From contig CALWSR010000009.1 of NCBI GenBank assembly GCA_944384265.1, positions 27,593 through 91,592 of the forward strand: 64,000 nucleotides of DNA, in the 5' to 3' direction. The notes under the pieces were generated by a model that worked only from the letters and a program-made list of their open reading frames with translations, was not told where the DNA came from and did not search any database. This document shows positions 18,216-28,025 of the stretch, piece by piece. Each line of letters opens with the position of its first letter. The first letter of the stretch is position 1. This DNA is from an uncultured Clostridia bacterium (GTDB lineage Bacteria > Bacillota > Clostridia > Lachnospirales > Anaerotignaceae). The position numbers and the translations under genes are program-made.

Positions 18216-18971
18216 ATGGAAAAAAGCTATACAGAACAGCAACAAATCAGTTATTTTGAAGTAGACGGCAATTTATATCTCACTGCCTCTGCACTGGTGT
18301 TTCATTTGCAGGACACTGCCATACGCCATTCTGACAGTCTGGGCTATACGCTGGATTATATGGCACAAAAACGCCGGGGCTGGGCAGTTGTCAACTGGCA
18401 TATCATCATAGAACGTATGCCAAAGTGCGGCGAAACCATAAAGCTTGTCACATGGAGCAGCAAATGCCGCCGTATGCAGGCAGAGCGTTCTTATTTGATT
18501 TATGATTCCTCAGACAACATTTGTGCAAAAATTGCCTCCCGTTGGATATTTATGGATTTGGAGGAGAGAAAACCCACAGCCATAGGGGAGGAAATGGAGC
18601 AACGCTATGGCAGTACTCCGGCTGCTGCCATAGAAAATGAAAAATACAGTATGCCAAAGCTGCAGCAGCAAGATACTGTCACAGAAAGAACATTTATTGT
18701 CACACGGCGGGATACAGACAACAATGGCCATACAAACAATGTCAAATACATTGAATGGGCCATAGACGATGTGCCTGATGATATTTACAATACCATGACC
18801 ATTTGCGACATTGCTGTTGTATACAGAAAGGAATGCTACAAGGGAGATGCCGTTACATCAAAATGCTGTGTACGCACACTGGAAAACGGCAGAAAAGAAG
18901 TCATTTCCTTTTTTGAAGACGGTAAGGGTGAAGGTATTTTGTTTGCCGAGGTAGTAACCCAGTGGAAATAG
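18216..18971 (+). CDS. Acyl-ACP thioesterase
   Basis: 251 residues with two hot-dog domains. The N-terminal half has 'GWAVVNWHIIIERMP'; the C-terminal half has 'RDTDNNGHTNNVKYIEWAID', the Asp-Asn-His-containing motif of bacterial FatA/FatB-type enzymes. It releases fatty acids from acyl carrier protein. RBS AAGGAGATG 4 bases before ATG 18216. Its last 71 bases overlap the end of the convergent gene on the other strand. Confidence 0.88.
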   Translation: MEKSYTEQQQISYFEVDGNLYLTASALVFHLQDTAIRHSDSLGYTLDYMAQKRRGWAVVNWHIIIERMPKCGETIKLVTWSSKCRRMQAERSYLIYDSSDNICAKIASRWIFMDLEERKPTAIGEEMEQRYGSTPAAAIENEKYSMPKLQQQDTVTERTFIVTRRDTDNNGHTNNVKYIEWAIDDVPDDIYNTMTICDIAVVYRKECYKGDAVTSKCCVRTLENGRKEVISFFEDGKGEGILFAEVVTQWK

Positions 18972-19524
18972 CAAAGGTGGGCTTTGCTGTGGTCAGCAAA
19001 ATTTGAGATGGCACATATAATATCCAAATCAAACGGGAGGCCGCTGTATTTGCTGTCAAAAAGGACAATGCCGTGCAGCAGTCGCATAATGCAAAAAGCA
19101 AAAGCCCGATTTTGTATGCTTTGTTTGCTTTTTTGGCCCATGCCGTACCAATGTGGGCCAAAAATACCACAATATAGCACAGTGCTGCACTGTATAAATC
19201 CAAAAGGCTCAGCACCATGGCCAAGGGCAGCAGCAAAAATGCCATTTTCTGCTGTCCCTTTTCATATATCAGCCCATATACATATAATAGATGCACAATG
19301 GTAAAAAAAGCCACACCTATGGTATAAAAGGGGGTAAACAGCAGCAAAAAGTCACAAAACACCGTATAACACAGCACCGGTCTTTTTTGAGATGGGGCCG
19401 TCAGCAAAATCAATAGCATAGACAAAAATTTAAAATAGCTTCCTTCCACCGGCAGCAGTGTCACATCGGCCAAACAAAAAATCAAAAAACAAACGCTTAT
19501 CAAAAAAAAGAAAAATTGTTTCAT
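18901..19524 (-). CDS. Integral membrane protein, YhhN/TMEM86-like
   Basis: ~207 residues with about seven hydrophobic helices. Acidic residues in helix contexts ('FCDFLLLFTPFYTIGVAFFTIVHLLYVYG' and 'LFALCDCCTALSFL') and a late 'WILYVPSQILL' resemble the YhhN (lysoplasmalogenase-like) family; this is a tentative visual match. The start is ATG 19524 behind GAGGTGATGG; TTG 19527 is equally possible. It lies 60 bases downstream of the diguanylate cyclase on the same strand. The C-terminal ~24 codons overlap the thioesterase gene. Confidence 0.55.
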   Translation of the reverse strand: MKQFFFFLISVCFLIFCLADVTLLPVEGSYFKFLSMLLILLTAPSQKRPVLCYTVFCDFLLLFTPFYTIGVAFFTIVHLLYVYGLIYEKGQQKMAFLLLPLAMVLSLLDLYSAALCYIVVFLAHIGTAWAKKANKAYKIGLLLFALCDCCTALSFLTANTAASRLIWILYVPSQILLTTAKPTFAISTGLLPRQTKYLHPYRLQKRK

Positions 19525-19588
19525 CAAGTACCATCACCTCAATGAAACAATTCCCCAAAAAATTATATTTCATACCATTATTTTATTC

Positions 19589-22027
19589 TCATACATTCTC
19601 TTTGCAGTCTGCATAGAGTGTAAATTGATTTCTCCCTTTCTTTTTAGAAACATACAATGCGCTGTCTGCCCGTTCCAGCAATGTTTTGTAGTCCTTGGCA
19701 TCATTGGGATACATAGCAGCACCAATGCTTCCTGTAATGTTCCATGAAACCTCTGCTCTGACATATTTTTCATGGAGTGTTTCCTTCAGCTGCTCCAGCT
19801 TTCTTTGCAGTGCTTCATAAGAAGGCATATCCTTTACAAACACCACAAATTCATCTCCGCCGTATCTGGCAATCACATCCTCCTTTTCTCGAAAGGAATG
19901 GCACAGCCTTTTTGCCACTGTCATCAAAACATCATCTCCTATGGCATGGCCCAATGTGTCATTCACTTTTTTAAAATGGTCCACATCTATAAAAATCAAT
20001 GCCCCTGTTTTGCATTGTTTTAAAAGAGCCACTACCTTTTCTCTAAAAATGACTCTGTTGTACAATTTTGTCAAAGGGTCTTTTCTGGCTCTTTCACGCC
20101 ATGCAATAGCTTCGCTCTGCATTTGGCGCAATGCATTGATGTTGATGAGTGTGCCTGTGATTTTCAAGCATTTTTTTCTTTGCTCATCCCACAAAGGATT
20201 GCAGTACAGCTCAAACCATCCATATCTGTCGTTGGTGGTCAAAAGTCTAAGCTGTGCTTTGATGGCCAATGTATCTGTTCTGCATTGCTTGTATACATTT
20301 TTTAATACATTCCAGTCTCCTTCAAATACCACATTGCCCCTTTTTAAATGCTCAATAAAATGGTCATAGCACATTTTCATACCAATTTGGCTTTTTACAG
20401 TTTCAGAAAATACCATATTTCCTTTTTGCACATCATATTGAAATGAAATATTTTTATAATACTCTCCTCCCTGTGCTTCATCCGCCTCTATAAAGCACTC
20501 TCTGTTGGTGTCATATTCCAATATTTTTTGATTGGCCCCCACAATGGTTTTGTGATATTTTTCCTGTACCTCCTCCAGCTGCATACGCATTTGAATATAA
20601 TTTGTAACATCCATTATCACAAAAAGATATACAGGCATACCATTGTCTTTTCCAATTTGATTTCCTTCCATATGCACCCACATAATTTCGTCCTTTGCAC
20701 TGAGTATTCTCAGCTCCATTTTAAAATGGTCCGGCTCCTGTATCAGCTTTATAAATTCCTTTTGCACCACCTTTCTGTCTGTTCCATAAATTCTGGAAAA
20801 AAAGCTTTTTTCTGGTATCTCTCCAAACATATCAAAAAAACAGCCGTTTGCCTCCAGTATGGTCAGCCTCTCATCCAGACGTATTTTTGCCACACCTCCG
20901 GAAAGACTGTTAAATGTGGTTTTTTGCTCCAGCTCCAATCTCTTTTTTTCGGAAATATCTATAAAAACAATGTAATAAACAGCATACCCTGCCTGCTCCT
21001 CCATGGACATTCCCTGCATTTGATACCAGCTGATGCTGCCGTCTTTTTGTTCCTTGGAAAGCTCAATCAAAAAAGGTTCTTTGTTTTTTGCTTTTTGCAC
21101 AATGCTTTGAATATAGCTTTGTCTTTGCTTTTCTTCCATCCAGGGCAATATTTTTCTGCCCTTTTTGTTGTACTGCTCTGCATCCATGCAAAACAATTCA
21201 AAATAGCCTCTGCTGCCTTCCAAAAAATAAACCTCATTTTCTGTTACAATATATTTTCCGCTTGCTCCGGGCATATTTGCATAGGTAAATGTCATTTGTG
21301 CCTGCTGCTGCTGTTCCACAACTTTTTGTTTTGTAATATCCTTTACCAACATAGCACACAGCATCTCTTGGCTATAAGGATTTTCTATCAAAAAACAGCC
21401 ATAGGAAAACCAAAGGGATTTTTTTTCAAAATACAAATCTATTGTCACATTTTGTTCTCCCCTTGAAAATGCCTCCATAAGCTTTTCCACAGAAAATGTA
21501 TTTTGCCACAGCTTTTTTTGCTGGGGTGTCAAATTTTTGGAAATTCTGTTCAAAAACAGTGACAAATCCCCCTTTTTGGGAATCGCCTCTGTGCTTTGGT
21601 TGTGAAACAAAATATATTTATTTTTGCTTAAATTGCTTACCAATGTCACTTCATAAACCTGAGATAATGCTCGAATCAGCCACCTTCTGCTCAAATCCAG
21701 CTCTTTTTCCTCTTCTGTCAAAACGTGGGCAGATACGGTGATTAAAAAAGAGGGAACTTGTCCCTGCCATAATATGCCCAAAGAACAAATGTCTACTGCA
21801 TTTTTTGATATAATGTCATATTCTGTCATTGTACGACACTGCTGTGTCATTTTTGCAGAATCATTTTCATCGTTTTGTATGCCAATGATATTTTCTTTAC
21901 ATATTGCATTTTCCTCTTGGGCCTTTTTGTTCATATACAAAATTTTATTGTCTTCCTTGCGAACCACCATAACAGCCGTTTGATTTAAAGTATTCAATAT
22001 ATCCTCTATATTATTGACAATTTTCAT
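19589..22027 (-). CDS. PAS-domain diguanylate cyclase
   Basis: ~812 residues, no membrane segment. Several PAS or PAC modules fill residues ~1-620; the C-terminal GGDEF domain has intact 'ARYGGDEFVVF' near residue 723 and the 'FIDVDHFKKVND' metal site. It should make c-di-GMP in the cytoplasm in response to a bound ligand or cofactor. The inhibitory RxxD site is not conserved (Glu replaces Arg), so product feedback may be lost. The start is taken as ATG 22027 (AGGA just upstream); ATG 22060 is the alternative, with GGGGAGGGG lying between them. The c-di-GMP phosphodiesterase gene lies upstream on the same strand. Confidence 0.88.
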   Translation of the reverse strand: MKIVNNIEDILNTLNQTAVMVVRKEDNKILYMNKKAQEENAICKENIIGIQNDENDSAKMTQQCRTMTEYDIISKNAVDICSLGILWQGQVPSFLITVSAHVLTEEEKELDLSRRWLIRALSQVYEVTLVSNLSKNKYILFHNQSTEAIPKKGDLSLFLNRISKNLTPQQKKLWQNTFSVEKLMEAFSRGEQNVTIDLYFEKKSLWFSYGCFLIENPYSQEMLCAMLVKDITKQKVVEQQQQAQMTFTYANMPGASGKYIVTENEVYFLEGSRGYFELFCMDAEQYNKKGRKILPWMEEKQRQSYIQSIVQKAKNKEPFLIELSKEQKDGSISWYQMQGMSMEEQAGYAVYYIVFIDISEKKRLELEQKTTFNSLSGGVAKIRLDERLTILEANGCFFDMFGEIPEKSFFSRIYGTDRKVVQKEFIKLIQEPDHFKMELRILSAKDEIMWVHMEGNQIGKDNGMPVYLFVIMDVTNYIQMRMQLEEVQEKYHKTIVGANQKILEYDTNRECFIEADEAQGGEYYKNISFQYDVQKGNMVFSETVKSQIGMKMCYDHFIEHLKRGNVVFEGDWNVLKNVYKQCRTDTLAIKAQLRLLTTNDRYGWFELYCNPLWDEQRKKCLKITGTLININALRQMQSEAIAWRERARKDPLTKLYNRVIFREKVVALLKQCKTGALIFIDVDHFKKVNDTLGHAIGDDVLMTVAKRLCHSFREKEDVIARYGGDEFVVFVKDMPSYEALQRKLEQLKETLHEKYVRAEVSWNITGSIGAAMYPNDAKDYKTLLERADSALYVSKKKGRNQFTLYADCKENV

Positions 22028-22116
22028 AGGTCCTGAAAATACCCCTCCCCAATGACGCAAAATATTTTTTTATGATTGCTTCTTTAGCAGAAAAGTATAT
22101 TTTTTTATATCCTTTT

Positions 22117-24366
22117 CTATATTTTTTTTAATCGGTTGCCTTCATATGCAAAATTTTCAAATTCCTCTATGGGACAGGGCTTTGAAAAAATATAACCCTG
22201 TATTTTTGTACAGCCAAGCTTTTCCAGCATTTTTACCTGCCTCATGGACTCTATGCCTTCTGCCACGGTTTCCATATCCAGTCTTTTTGACAAATCAATG
22301 ATGGTTTCCACAACGGATTCCCCCCTTTTATCCTCCTGCTTTTCATCAAAAAATCCCTTGTCCAGCTTCAATGTATCCACTCTTAAATTTCTTAAGGCCC
22401 ACAAAGAAGAATATCCTGCCCCAAAATCATCCAAAGAGCATTGAAAGCCGATTTCATGGATTTCATGAATCACTCTTGCCAAATTTTCAATATCCTCTAC
22501 CATAACAGACTCTGTGATTTCCAATTCTATCAAGCTTGCCGGTATGTTATAATTTTGAAATATATTTTTAAACTGCTCCATAAAATTAGGCTGTTTTAAA
22601 TTCTCCTTTGAAAAATTAACAGAAATAGGAACCATCTCTCTTCCCTCCTTCTGCCATTTTTCCAGCACCTGACAGGTGGAGTCAAACATATACAAATCCA
22701 ATTTTCTGATAAATCCGTTCTTTTCAAAAACAGGAATAAAAAGGGAAGGATAAATCAACCCCTTTGAAGGGCTTATCCATCTGACCAATGCTTCTGCTCC
22801 TGCCACCTTTTTGTCCTGCTGCAGCACCACCTTAGGCTGCAAATAGATTTGAAACTCTCCATGGGCCAAAGCATTTTCCATCAGGTCTGTCAGCTCTTTT
22901 TCCAGCAAAAGCTGCTCTTTGTCTGCTTTATCAAAAAATTTGATATGATGCAGATAATAATTGTTTACCACATTTTTTCTTGCCACATTTGCCCTGTCCT
23001 GTATGGTAATCAAATTCAGTCCTTCCTCTTCTATGACAAACACGCCGCAGTTGATGGTCAAATAATAGGGCTCTTTTTTTCCTTCATTAAAGGAATTGAT
23101 ATCCTTTATCATATTTTGCAGTCTTATTTGCATATTTTTTTCATTTTCAAAGCATAAAAGCAAATAAAAATTGTCTGCCGAGCCTCTTGCCACCATTTCC
23201 ATATCCTTGTCTATGGATTTATAAAGCATATGATAAATATAGCGCAATGTGGCATTGCCTTCATGACTGCCGTAAATATCATTGATTAGCTTAAAATTCT
23301 GCACATTTAAGGATACTAAAGCATATGTACCCAAAGGCCTTTTTGCGATTGTTTTTATCACATTTTCCTGAAATTTGATGATGCTGTCTCCCTGGGTTAC
23401 ATTGTCTACAAAGGCCATATATTCCAGCTTTTTTTGATATTTTCCCAGTATCAGCAGCACCAGAGCAAAAATGATGGCAAAGCCAATGATTGTCACGGCA
23501 ATAATCCAGTTATCCACCGTTGTAAACATTTTTGTTTCCTTTGCCAAAACATCTAAAGGCATCACCGTAAGCAAATACCATTTGCAATCCTGCATATAAG
23601 TATATTCTACAATGGCGCTGCCGCTTTCCAGCTCTATTTCAAATTCATTGCTTATGTTGTTTTTTAAATCAGATTTCATCAAATCTGCCTTTACAGTATC
23701 TCCCGACTGCTCCAGCTGTTCAAAGGCTTTCTCCAACTCTTTAAAAAACTGTGTATTTTCCGGTGCAATGATGGTGGAGCCATATTCATCAATCACAGCA
23801 AAAACATCTTTTTTCTGAAAAGATTTTTCTTTCAAAATATGCTGTATGTCCTCTATGGAGGCAAAGCCTACCAAAACATTTGTAATGCCCCCATTTTCCT
23901 CTACAGGCATCATATAAACCAAAAGCCGATGCTGTGGAAAATAATCCACAATTTCTTCCCCCTGTATTGCTTTTTCAAATGCCTCTTGCTCAATGGGATA
24001 AACCATGGGCTGCTGTGCGGTGGTGCTAAGCAGCCTGCCGTTTGTATCAAAAAGCATTAAGCTGCTGAAATTGATTTGGGTCTGTAATTGCTTTAACAGC
24101 TCTGTCTGATTTTGTGTGGGTTCATTTTGAATACTTTTTGCCGCAATTTCAAAAAGCCTTTTTGTTCTGTGAAATATATGCTCATCCACAACATGGGCCG
24201 TTTCCTCTATCATTCTGTCTAAATATTGGTGTGTCTGCTCATGCATGGTATGATGCAGTGTCTTTGTATTCCAAATGGTCAAAACCAAAATAAAAACAAT
24301 AATCATCAATAAGGCAATTACTACTTTTTTAATGTCTTTATGTAGCTGAAAGCCATTATCCTGCAA
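22117..24366 (-). CDS. Membrane c-di-GMP phosphodiesterase (dCACHE-degenerate GGDEF-EAL)
   Basis: 749 residues. Transmembrane helices at ~14-32 and ~287-308 enclose an extracellular dCACHE-like sensor. A GGDEF domain follows with a degenerate site (GSADNF, residues 395-400), so it cannot cyclise GTP. The EAL domain keeps the signature EALVRW (525-530), the 'SVNFS' Asn, 'EITES', 'LDDFGAGYSS', 'LKLDKGFFD' and 'VAEGIES', so hydrolysis is expected. The start is TTG 24366 with GGAGGA 7 bases upstream. With the cyclase just downstream it forms an opposing enzyme pair on one strand. Confidence 0.88.
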   Translation of the reverse strand: MQDNGFQLHKDIKKVVIALLMIIVFILVLTIWNTKTLHHTMHEQTHQYLDRMIEETAHVVDEHIFHRTKRLFEIAAKSIQNEPTQNQTELLKQLQTQINFSSLMLFDTNGRLLSTTAQQPMVYPIEQEAFEKAIQGEEIVDYFPQHRLLVYMMPVEENGGITNVLVGFASIEDIQHILKEKSFQKKDVFAVIDEYGSTIIAPENTQFFKELEKAFEQLEQSGDTVKADLMKSDLKNNISNEFEIELESGSAIVEYTYMQDCKWYLLTVMPLDVLAKETKMFTTVDNWIIAVTIIGFAIIFALVLLILGKYQKKLEYMAFVDNVTQGDSIIKFQENVIKTIAKRPLGTYALVSLNVQNFKLINDIYGSHEGNATLRYIYHMLYKSIDKDMEMVARGSADNFYLLLCFENEKNMQIRLQNMIKDINSFNEGKKEPYYLTINCGVFVIEEEGLNLITIQDRANVARKNVVNNYYLHHIKFFDKADKEQLLLEKELTDLMENALAHGEFQIYLQPKVVLQQDKKVAGAEALVRWISPSKGLIYPSLFIPVFEKNGFIRKLDLYMFDSTCQVLEKWQKEGREMVPISVNFSKENLKQPNFMEQFKNIFQNYNIPASLIELEITESVMVEDIENLARVIHEIHEIGFQCSLDDFGAGYSSLWALRNLRVDTLKLDKGFFDEKQEDKRGESVVETIIDLSKRLDMETVAEGIESMRQVKMLEKLGCTKIQGYIFSKPCPIEEFENFAYEGNRLKKI

Positions 24367-24479
24367 GCAAATTCCTCCTCTCTTTTGTATTTATTATAGC
24401 ATAGTAAAAGAAAAAGGTACAACAGCAATATGATAAAATTCTTCATAACTCGTTTTTATTTTTATGCTGCCACATTTTG

Positions 24480-25025
24480 CACAATGCTTTTTGAAGCTTT
24501 TTTCATACAAAAGCCGCTGCCTCCGGCAGTTTTCATAGTCCCTTGTATTATAGACAAATGGGTTTGCATTCTCTGATGCCCTTATACTGTTTTGGTGGAC
24601 ATTCTTTTCACTGCTTTGCCCTTTTGCTGTTTTTTCTCCATTTTTTTGCTGTATCTTCATCCTATTGCCTGCACCAGACCACTCTATTTTGGTATCTATA
24701 TTTTGGCCAAATTGCTCCTGCAACATTTTCTGCACTTTTCCATTCTCTATCAGGCTTGGTATGCCAAGCTTTGGTGGTATTTCCGGCAGCATAGGGATAT
24801 CACCTTTGCTTGGATGATACTGCCTCCTCTTCATTCACATCATTTTCTTAATATTTTTCCTATTTCTTCTTTTTTATTTTTGTAAAACAGCATTCTATCA
24901 CAAACACAGTATGATATTTCTACTCCTATGGGATAACCTATGTATAGCATGAAGCCCCATTGTGCATGACCTCCTTTCGATTTTTCCATGCAGTTGGCAG
25001 ATTGCACTTTTATAATGAAAAGGAG
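24480..25025 (-). pseudogene. Decayed IS200-type tnpA with its left-end hairpin
   Basis: Read on the minus strand, the sequence from 24960 downward parallels the intact tnpA at 58710-59144 base for base in places: 'ATGGGGCTTCATG...', then 'TTTTACAAAAATAAAAAAGA', then a peptide 'LPEIPPKLGIPSLI.NGKVQKMLQEQFGQN' matching 'LAEMPPKMGISSFMGYRKGKSATMLYEQLGE'. It has several frameshifts and deletions and no HUH motif. At its head, arms 24970-24982 and 25014-25025 form the hairpin typical of these elements. A 146-codon open frame here (24394-24834) is a by-product of the decay. Confidence 0.7.
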
Positions 25026-25084
25026 TTTGCCGTATGGCCAAAAGGCTTTTTTAAACCAGCTCTCTAGGCCTTACTGATACAAAA

Positions 25085-25115
25085 AAAGACACTGTATCAA
25101 AAACAGTGTCTTTTC
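25085..25115 (-). terminator. Terminator of the rpsF-ssb-rpsR operon
   Basis: AAAAGACACTGT pairs with ACAGTGTCTTTT around a 7-base loop, with a T run on the minus strand. Confidence 0.8.
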
Positions 25116-25169
25116 TATCTGTCATGTTACGATATGGTACTGATTTTTTTGCCAAAGCAATGGTAAAAA

Positions 25170-25400
25170 TCAGTCCTGTGTATATGGCATCAGGGCAACG
25201 TGTCTTGCTCTTTTGATGGCTGTTGTCAAAGCTCTTTGATGCTTTGCACAGTTGCCTGTAATTCTTCTTGGAAGAATTTTGCCTCTTTCAGAAACATATC
25301 TTCTCAATTTGCTGATATCTTTGTAATCAATTACAGTCACTTTATCTGCACAAGACGCACAAACACGTTTTTTTCTGCGTCCACGTTTTTTCTGAATCAT
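25170..25400 (-). CDS. rpsR: Ribosomal protein bS18
   Basis: 76 residues, full length. '[54 protein letters not shown]' is diagnostic. The N-terminal CxxC ('CASC') with a further Cys marks the zinc-binding form. Binds 16S rRNA in the small-subunit platform. RBS AAAGGAGGA. Third gene of the rpsF-ssb-rpsR operon. Confidence 0.97.
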   Translation of the reverse strand: MIQKKRGRRKKRVCASCADKVTVIDYKDISKLRRYVSERGKILPRRITGNCAKHQRALTTAIKRARHVALMPYTQD

Positions 25401-25424
25401 GTTTTATCCTCCTTTTTAAAAATG

Positions 25425-25877
25425 TTAAAAAGGCAAATCATCATCTTCTATGCTTTCATCAATGGGATAAAAACCATCTGCTGCCGGCGCCGCTGGGGCA
25501 GGAGCCGGTGTTGGGGGAGCCATGGACTCTGCCATGCTTCTGTGGCTTTCAAAAGCTGCTTTGCTTTCAGCAAAATACTGCTCCTCCACAATGACATCTG
25601 TACTCCAGCGTTTTTGACCGTTTTGGTCATCCCAAGAGCGAACTTGAAGCCTTCCGACGATACTAACCATTTGACCTTTTTTAAAATATTTTTCTGCAAA
25701 CTCTCCTGCCTTTCCAAATGAAACACAGTTGATAAAGTCTGCCTCAGGCTCTCCCTGACGTTTGAATCGTCTGTTTACCGCCAAGGCATATCTGGCAACC
25801 GCCAAAGGCTCTGCCGCTTGAGAATAGCGCACCTCCGGGTCTCTTGTCAGTCTGCCCATTAAAATCACTTTATTCAT
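25425..25877 (-). CDS. ssb: Single-stranded DNA-binding protein
   Basis: 150 residues: an OB fold beginning 'MNKVILMGRLTRDPEVRY', a Pro/Ala-rich linker (residues ~120-138) and the acidic tip DDDLPF that recruits repair and replication partners. Acts as a tetramer on ssDNA. Located between rpsF and rpsR, the usual Firmicute order; RBS AGGAGG. Confidence 0.96.
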   Translation of the reverse strand: MNKVILMGRLTRDPEVRYSQAAEPLAVARYALAVNRRFKRQGEPEADFINCVSFGKAGEFAEKYFKKGQMVSIVGRLQVRSWDDQNGQKRWSTDVIVEEQYFAESKAAFESHRSMAESMAPPTPAPAPAAPAADGFYPIDESIEDDDLPF

Positions 25878-25892
25878 ATGACGCCTCCTTTC

Positions 25893-26180
25893 TTATGCAT
25901 CCTTGCGAATGATAAGATAACGAAGAACATTTTCCATAATACGGATACGGCTTTCAATTTCAGCGGGAGCAGATGCGGGTGCTTCAAAAGTAGTAAAGCT
26001 GAAGATGCCTTCGTTTACTTTTTTAATTTCGTAAGCCAGCTTTCTTTTGCCCCACTCATCAACCTTTTCGATTTTTCCGCCAAATCTTTCCAGCAATGCC
26101 TGCACCTTTGCAACCTCAGCAGTTTTTGCTTCCTCATCCAGTGCCGGAGCCAATACCAATGCTAATTCATATTTGTTCAT
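25893..26180 (-). CDS. rpsF: Ribosomal protein bS6
   Basis: 95 residues: 'MNKYELALVLAPALDEEAKTAEVAKVQALLERFGGKIEKVDEWGKRKLAYEIKK' is typical. Partners bS18 on 16S rRNA. The start is ATG 26180 with GGAGG 7 bases upstream; a GTG one codon earlier is less likely. First gene of the operon; its leader (26184-26318) was inspected for an S6:S18-binding element but none could be affirmed by eye. Confidence 0.95.
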   Translation of the reverse strand: MNKYELALVLAPALDEEAKTAEVAKVQALLERFGGKIEKVDEWGKRKLAYEIKKVNEGIFSFTTFEAPASAPAEIESRIRIMENVLRYLIIRKDA

Positions 26181-26318
26181 CACTACACCTCCTTTTGGAC
26201 AAATGGCCCTTTTTTATAAAGAGCAAGGATTTTTTTAAAACTTACAGTCATATATGATATCACAAAAATATTTAAAATACAATGATTTTTTTTGAAAATA
26301 TAAAAATATATCCAAAAA

Positions 26319-27698
26319 TTATTGTATTCCCTCAATTTTTGGCAATGTGGCAAAGCCTTTTTCCAGCTCCTCATCGGTTGGGGCATAATCCTGCATATTG
26401 CCTGCTTTATAGTTCATATAAGCTGCCAAATCATAGGCTCCGTTTCCTGTCAGGCCAAAAAGTATGGTTTTGGCCTGCCCTGTTTGTTTGCATTTTTGGG
26501 CTTCCTCCACTGCTGCTGCAATGGCATGGGCAGATTCAGGGGCAGGCAGTATGGATTCTGTTTTTGCAAACAATGTGGCCGCTTCAAAAATCTGGTTTTG
26601 GAACAATGCTCTTGCTTCATCCAAAAAGCCGTCGTGATACAATTTTGAAACAATGGGGGACATACCATGGTAGCGCAGTCCTCCTGCATGGATGGAGGAA
26701 GGAATGAATCCGCTGCCCAATGTATACATTTTTGCAAGAGGGGTTACACGGCCTGTGTCACAGTAGTCATAGGCATATTTTCCTCTGGAAAGAGAAGGGC
26801 AGGCAGCAGGCTCTACTGCAATGAAATAGGGGTTTTGTTTTCCTGTCAGCTTATCCTTCATAAAATCGGATATCAATCCGCCCAAATTAGAACCGCCTCC
26901 GGCACAGCCTATGATGATATCGGGATATTCCCCCACCTTTTCCATTTGCAGCTTTGCTTCTGCTCCAATAATGGACTGATGCAGCAGCACCTGGTTTAAT
27001 ACAGAGCCAAGGGCATATCTGGTGTTTGGCGTAGATACGGCCTTTTCCACCGCTTCGCTGATGGCTGTGCCTAAAGAGCCTGTGCAGCTTGGGTCATCTG
27101 CCAATATGGCCCTGCCGGCATTTGTAGTATTGCTGGGGCTTGGAATCACATTGCCGCCATAGGTTTCAATGACTGCTTTTCGATAGGGCTTTTGCTCTGC
27201 ACTGATTTTTACCATATAAACATCCAAAGCCATGTTGTAAAAAGAGCAGGCCATGGCAAGGGCAGTACCCCACTGTCCTGCACCTGTTTCTGTGGTCAGA
27301 TGGGTAATGCCCTGCTGCTTGTTGTAATAGGCCTGCGCAATGGCCGAATTTAATTTGTGACTGCCTGAAGTATTGCTGCCCTCATATTTATAATATATTC
27401 TTGCCGGCGTGTCCAATGCCTTTTCCAGAGCATAGGCCCTGTGCAATGGAGAGGGACGATACATTTTGTAATAAGCCTGCACCTCCTCAGGAATATCAAT
27501 ATAACGCTGTGCAGAAAATTCCTGATTACAAAGCTCCTCTGCAAAAATGGGATAAAAATCCTCCTTTGCCGCCGGCTTCATTGTAGCAGGATTGAGAAAG
27601 GGGTCATGCTGCTTTGGCATATCTGCCCGTACATTATACCACTGCTTTGGAAGCTCTTCTTCTGTCAATAAAATTCTGTTTGGAATCCTTTTTGCCAT
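26319..27698 (-). CDS. TrpB-like (TrpB2) tryptophan synthase beta chain
   Basis: 459 residues, longer than TrpB1, with the TrpB2-type N-terminus ('LPKQWYNVRADMPK...'). The PLP lysine sits in 'SGSHKLNSA', followed by 'ETGAGQWGTALA' and the Gly-rich phosphate loop 'GCAGGGSNLGG'. TrpB2 proteins join indole and serine to tryptophan and usually act without a TrpA partner; none is seen here. A T-box leader with a Trp specifier lies directly upstream, which supports a tryptophan role. The only gene of its transcript. Confidence 0.9.
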   Translation of the reverse strand: MAKRIPNRILLTEEELPKQWYNVRADMPKQHDPFLNPATMKPAAKEDFYPIFAEELCNQEFSAQRYIDIPEEVQAYYKMYRPSPLHRAYALEKALDTPARIYYKYEGSNTSGSHKLNSAIAQAYYNKQQGITHLTTETGAGQWGTALAMACSFYNMALDVYMVKISAEQKPYRKAVIETYGGNVIPSPSNTTNAGRAILADDPSCTGSLGTAISEAVEKAVSTPNTRYALGSVLNQVLLHQSIIGAEAKLQMEKVGEYPDIIIGCAGGGSNLGGLISDFMKDKLTGKQNPYFIAVEPAACPSLSRGKYAYDYCDTGRVTPLAKMYTLGSGFIPSSIHAGGLRYHGMSPIVSKLYHDGFLDEARALFQNQIFEAATLFAKTESILPAPESAHAIAAAVEEAQKCKQTGQAKTILFGLTGNGAYDLAAYMNYKAGNMQDYAPTDEELEKGFATLPKIEGIQ

Positions 27699-27738
27699 GT
27701 GTCATCTCTCCTATCTTGTTAAAAAAAATCATAAAAAA

Positions 27739-28019
27739 GCCCTCTACATACCGGCATATGGTATATAGAGGGCGTAGTATCTACGTGGTGCCACCTCATT
27801 TGACTGCAGCTGCAGTCCACTCTGTTACTATACAAAAAAATATAGCCTTCTCTGTAACGGGAGAACCCGAGTTGCATACTATTTGAAAACAAAGTTCTGC
27901 TCCTGCTCCCAAGTCCATTCCAACAGCAGCACTGTGCCGGCTTGCAGCCTCCGCCGACTTTCTGAAAGCAGTATCCGCTGTGTACTCACTCTTGGTCATG
28001 GCTTTAAACGGTTTTGTTT
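27739..28019 (-). promoter_or_regulatory. Tryptophan T-box leader
   Basis: Read on the minus strand. Stem I contains the AGUA/GAA loop-E pair with specifier UGG (27915-27917) in 'GGAAUGGACUUGG'. The T-box sequence GAGGTGGCACCACG lies near 27783-27797. The terminator arms GCCCTCTA and TAGAGGGC (27739-27773) precede TTTTTT. Uncharged tRNA-Trp should pair with UGG and the T-box and so prevent termination, switching on the TrpB2 gene when tryptophan is short. Confidence 0.93.
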
Positions 28020-28025
28020 TTATCC

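Noticed and set aside
20528..21466. Long plus-strand frame of 312 codons
   Set aside because: It lies opposite the diguanylate cyclase, is rich in Phe, His, Leu and Cys as antisense frames of AT-rich genes are, and has no RBS.
24394..24834. 146-codon minus-strand open frame
   Set aside because: Its middle is decayed IS200 tnpA in a shifted frame, it has no RBS, and its ends match nothing; described instead as part of the relic.
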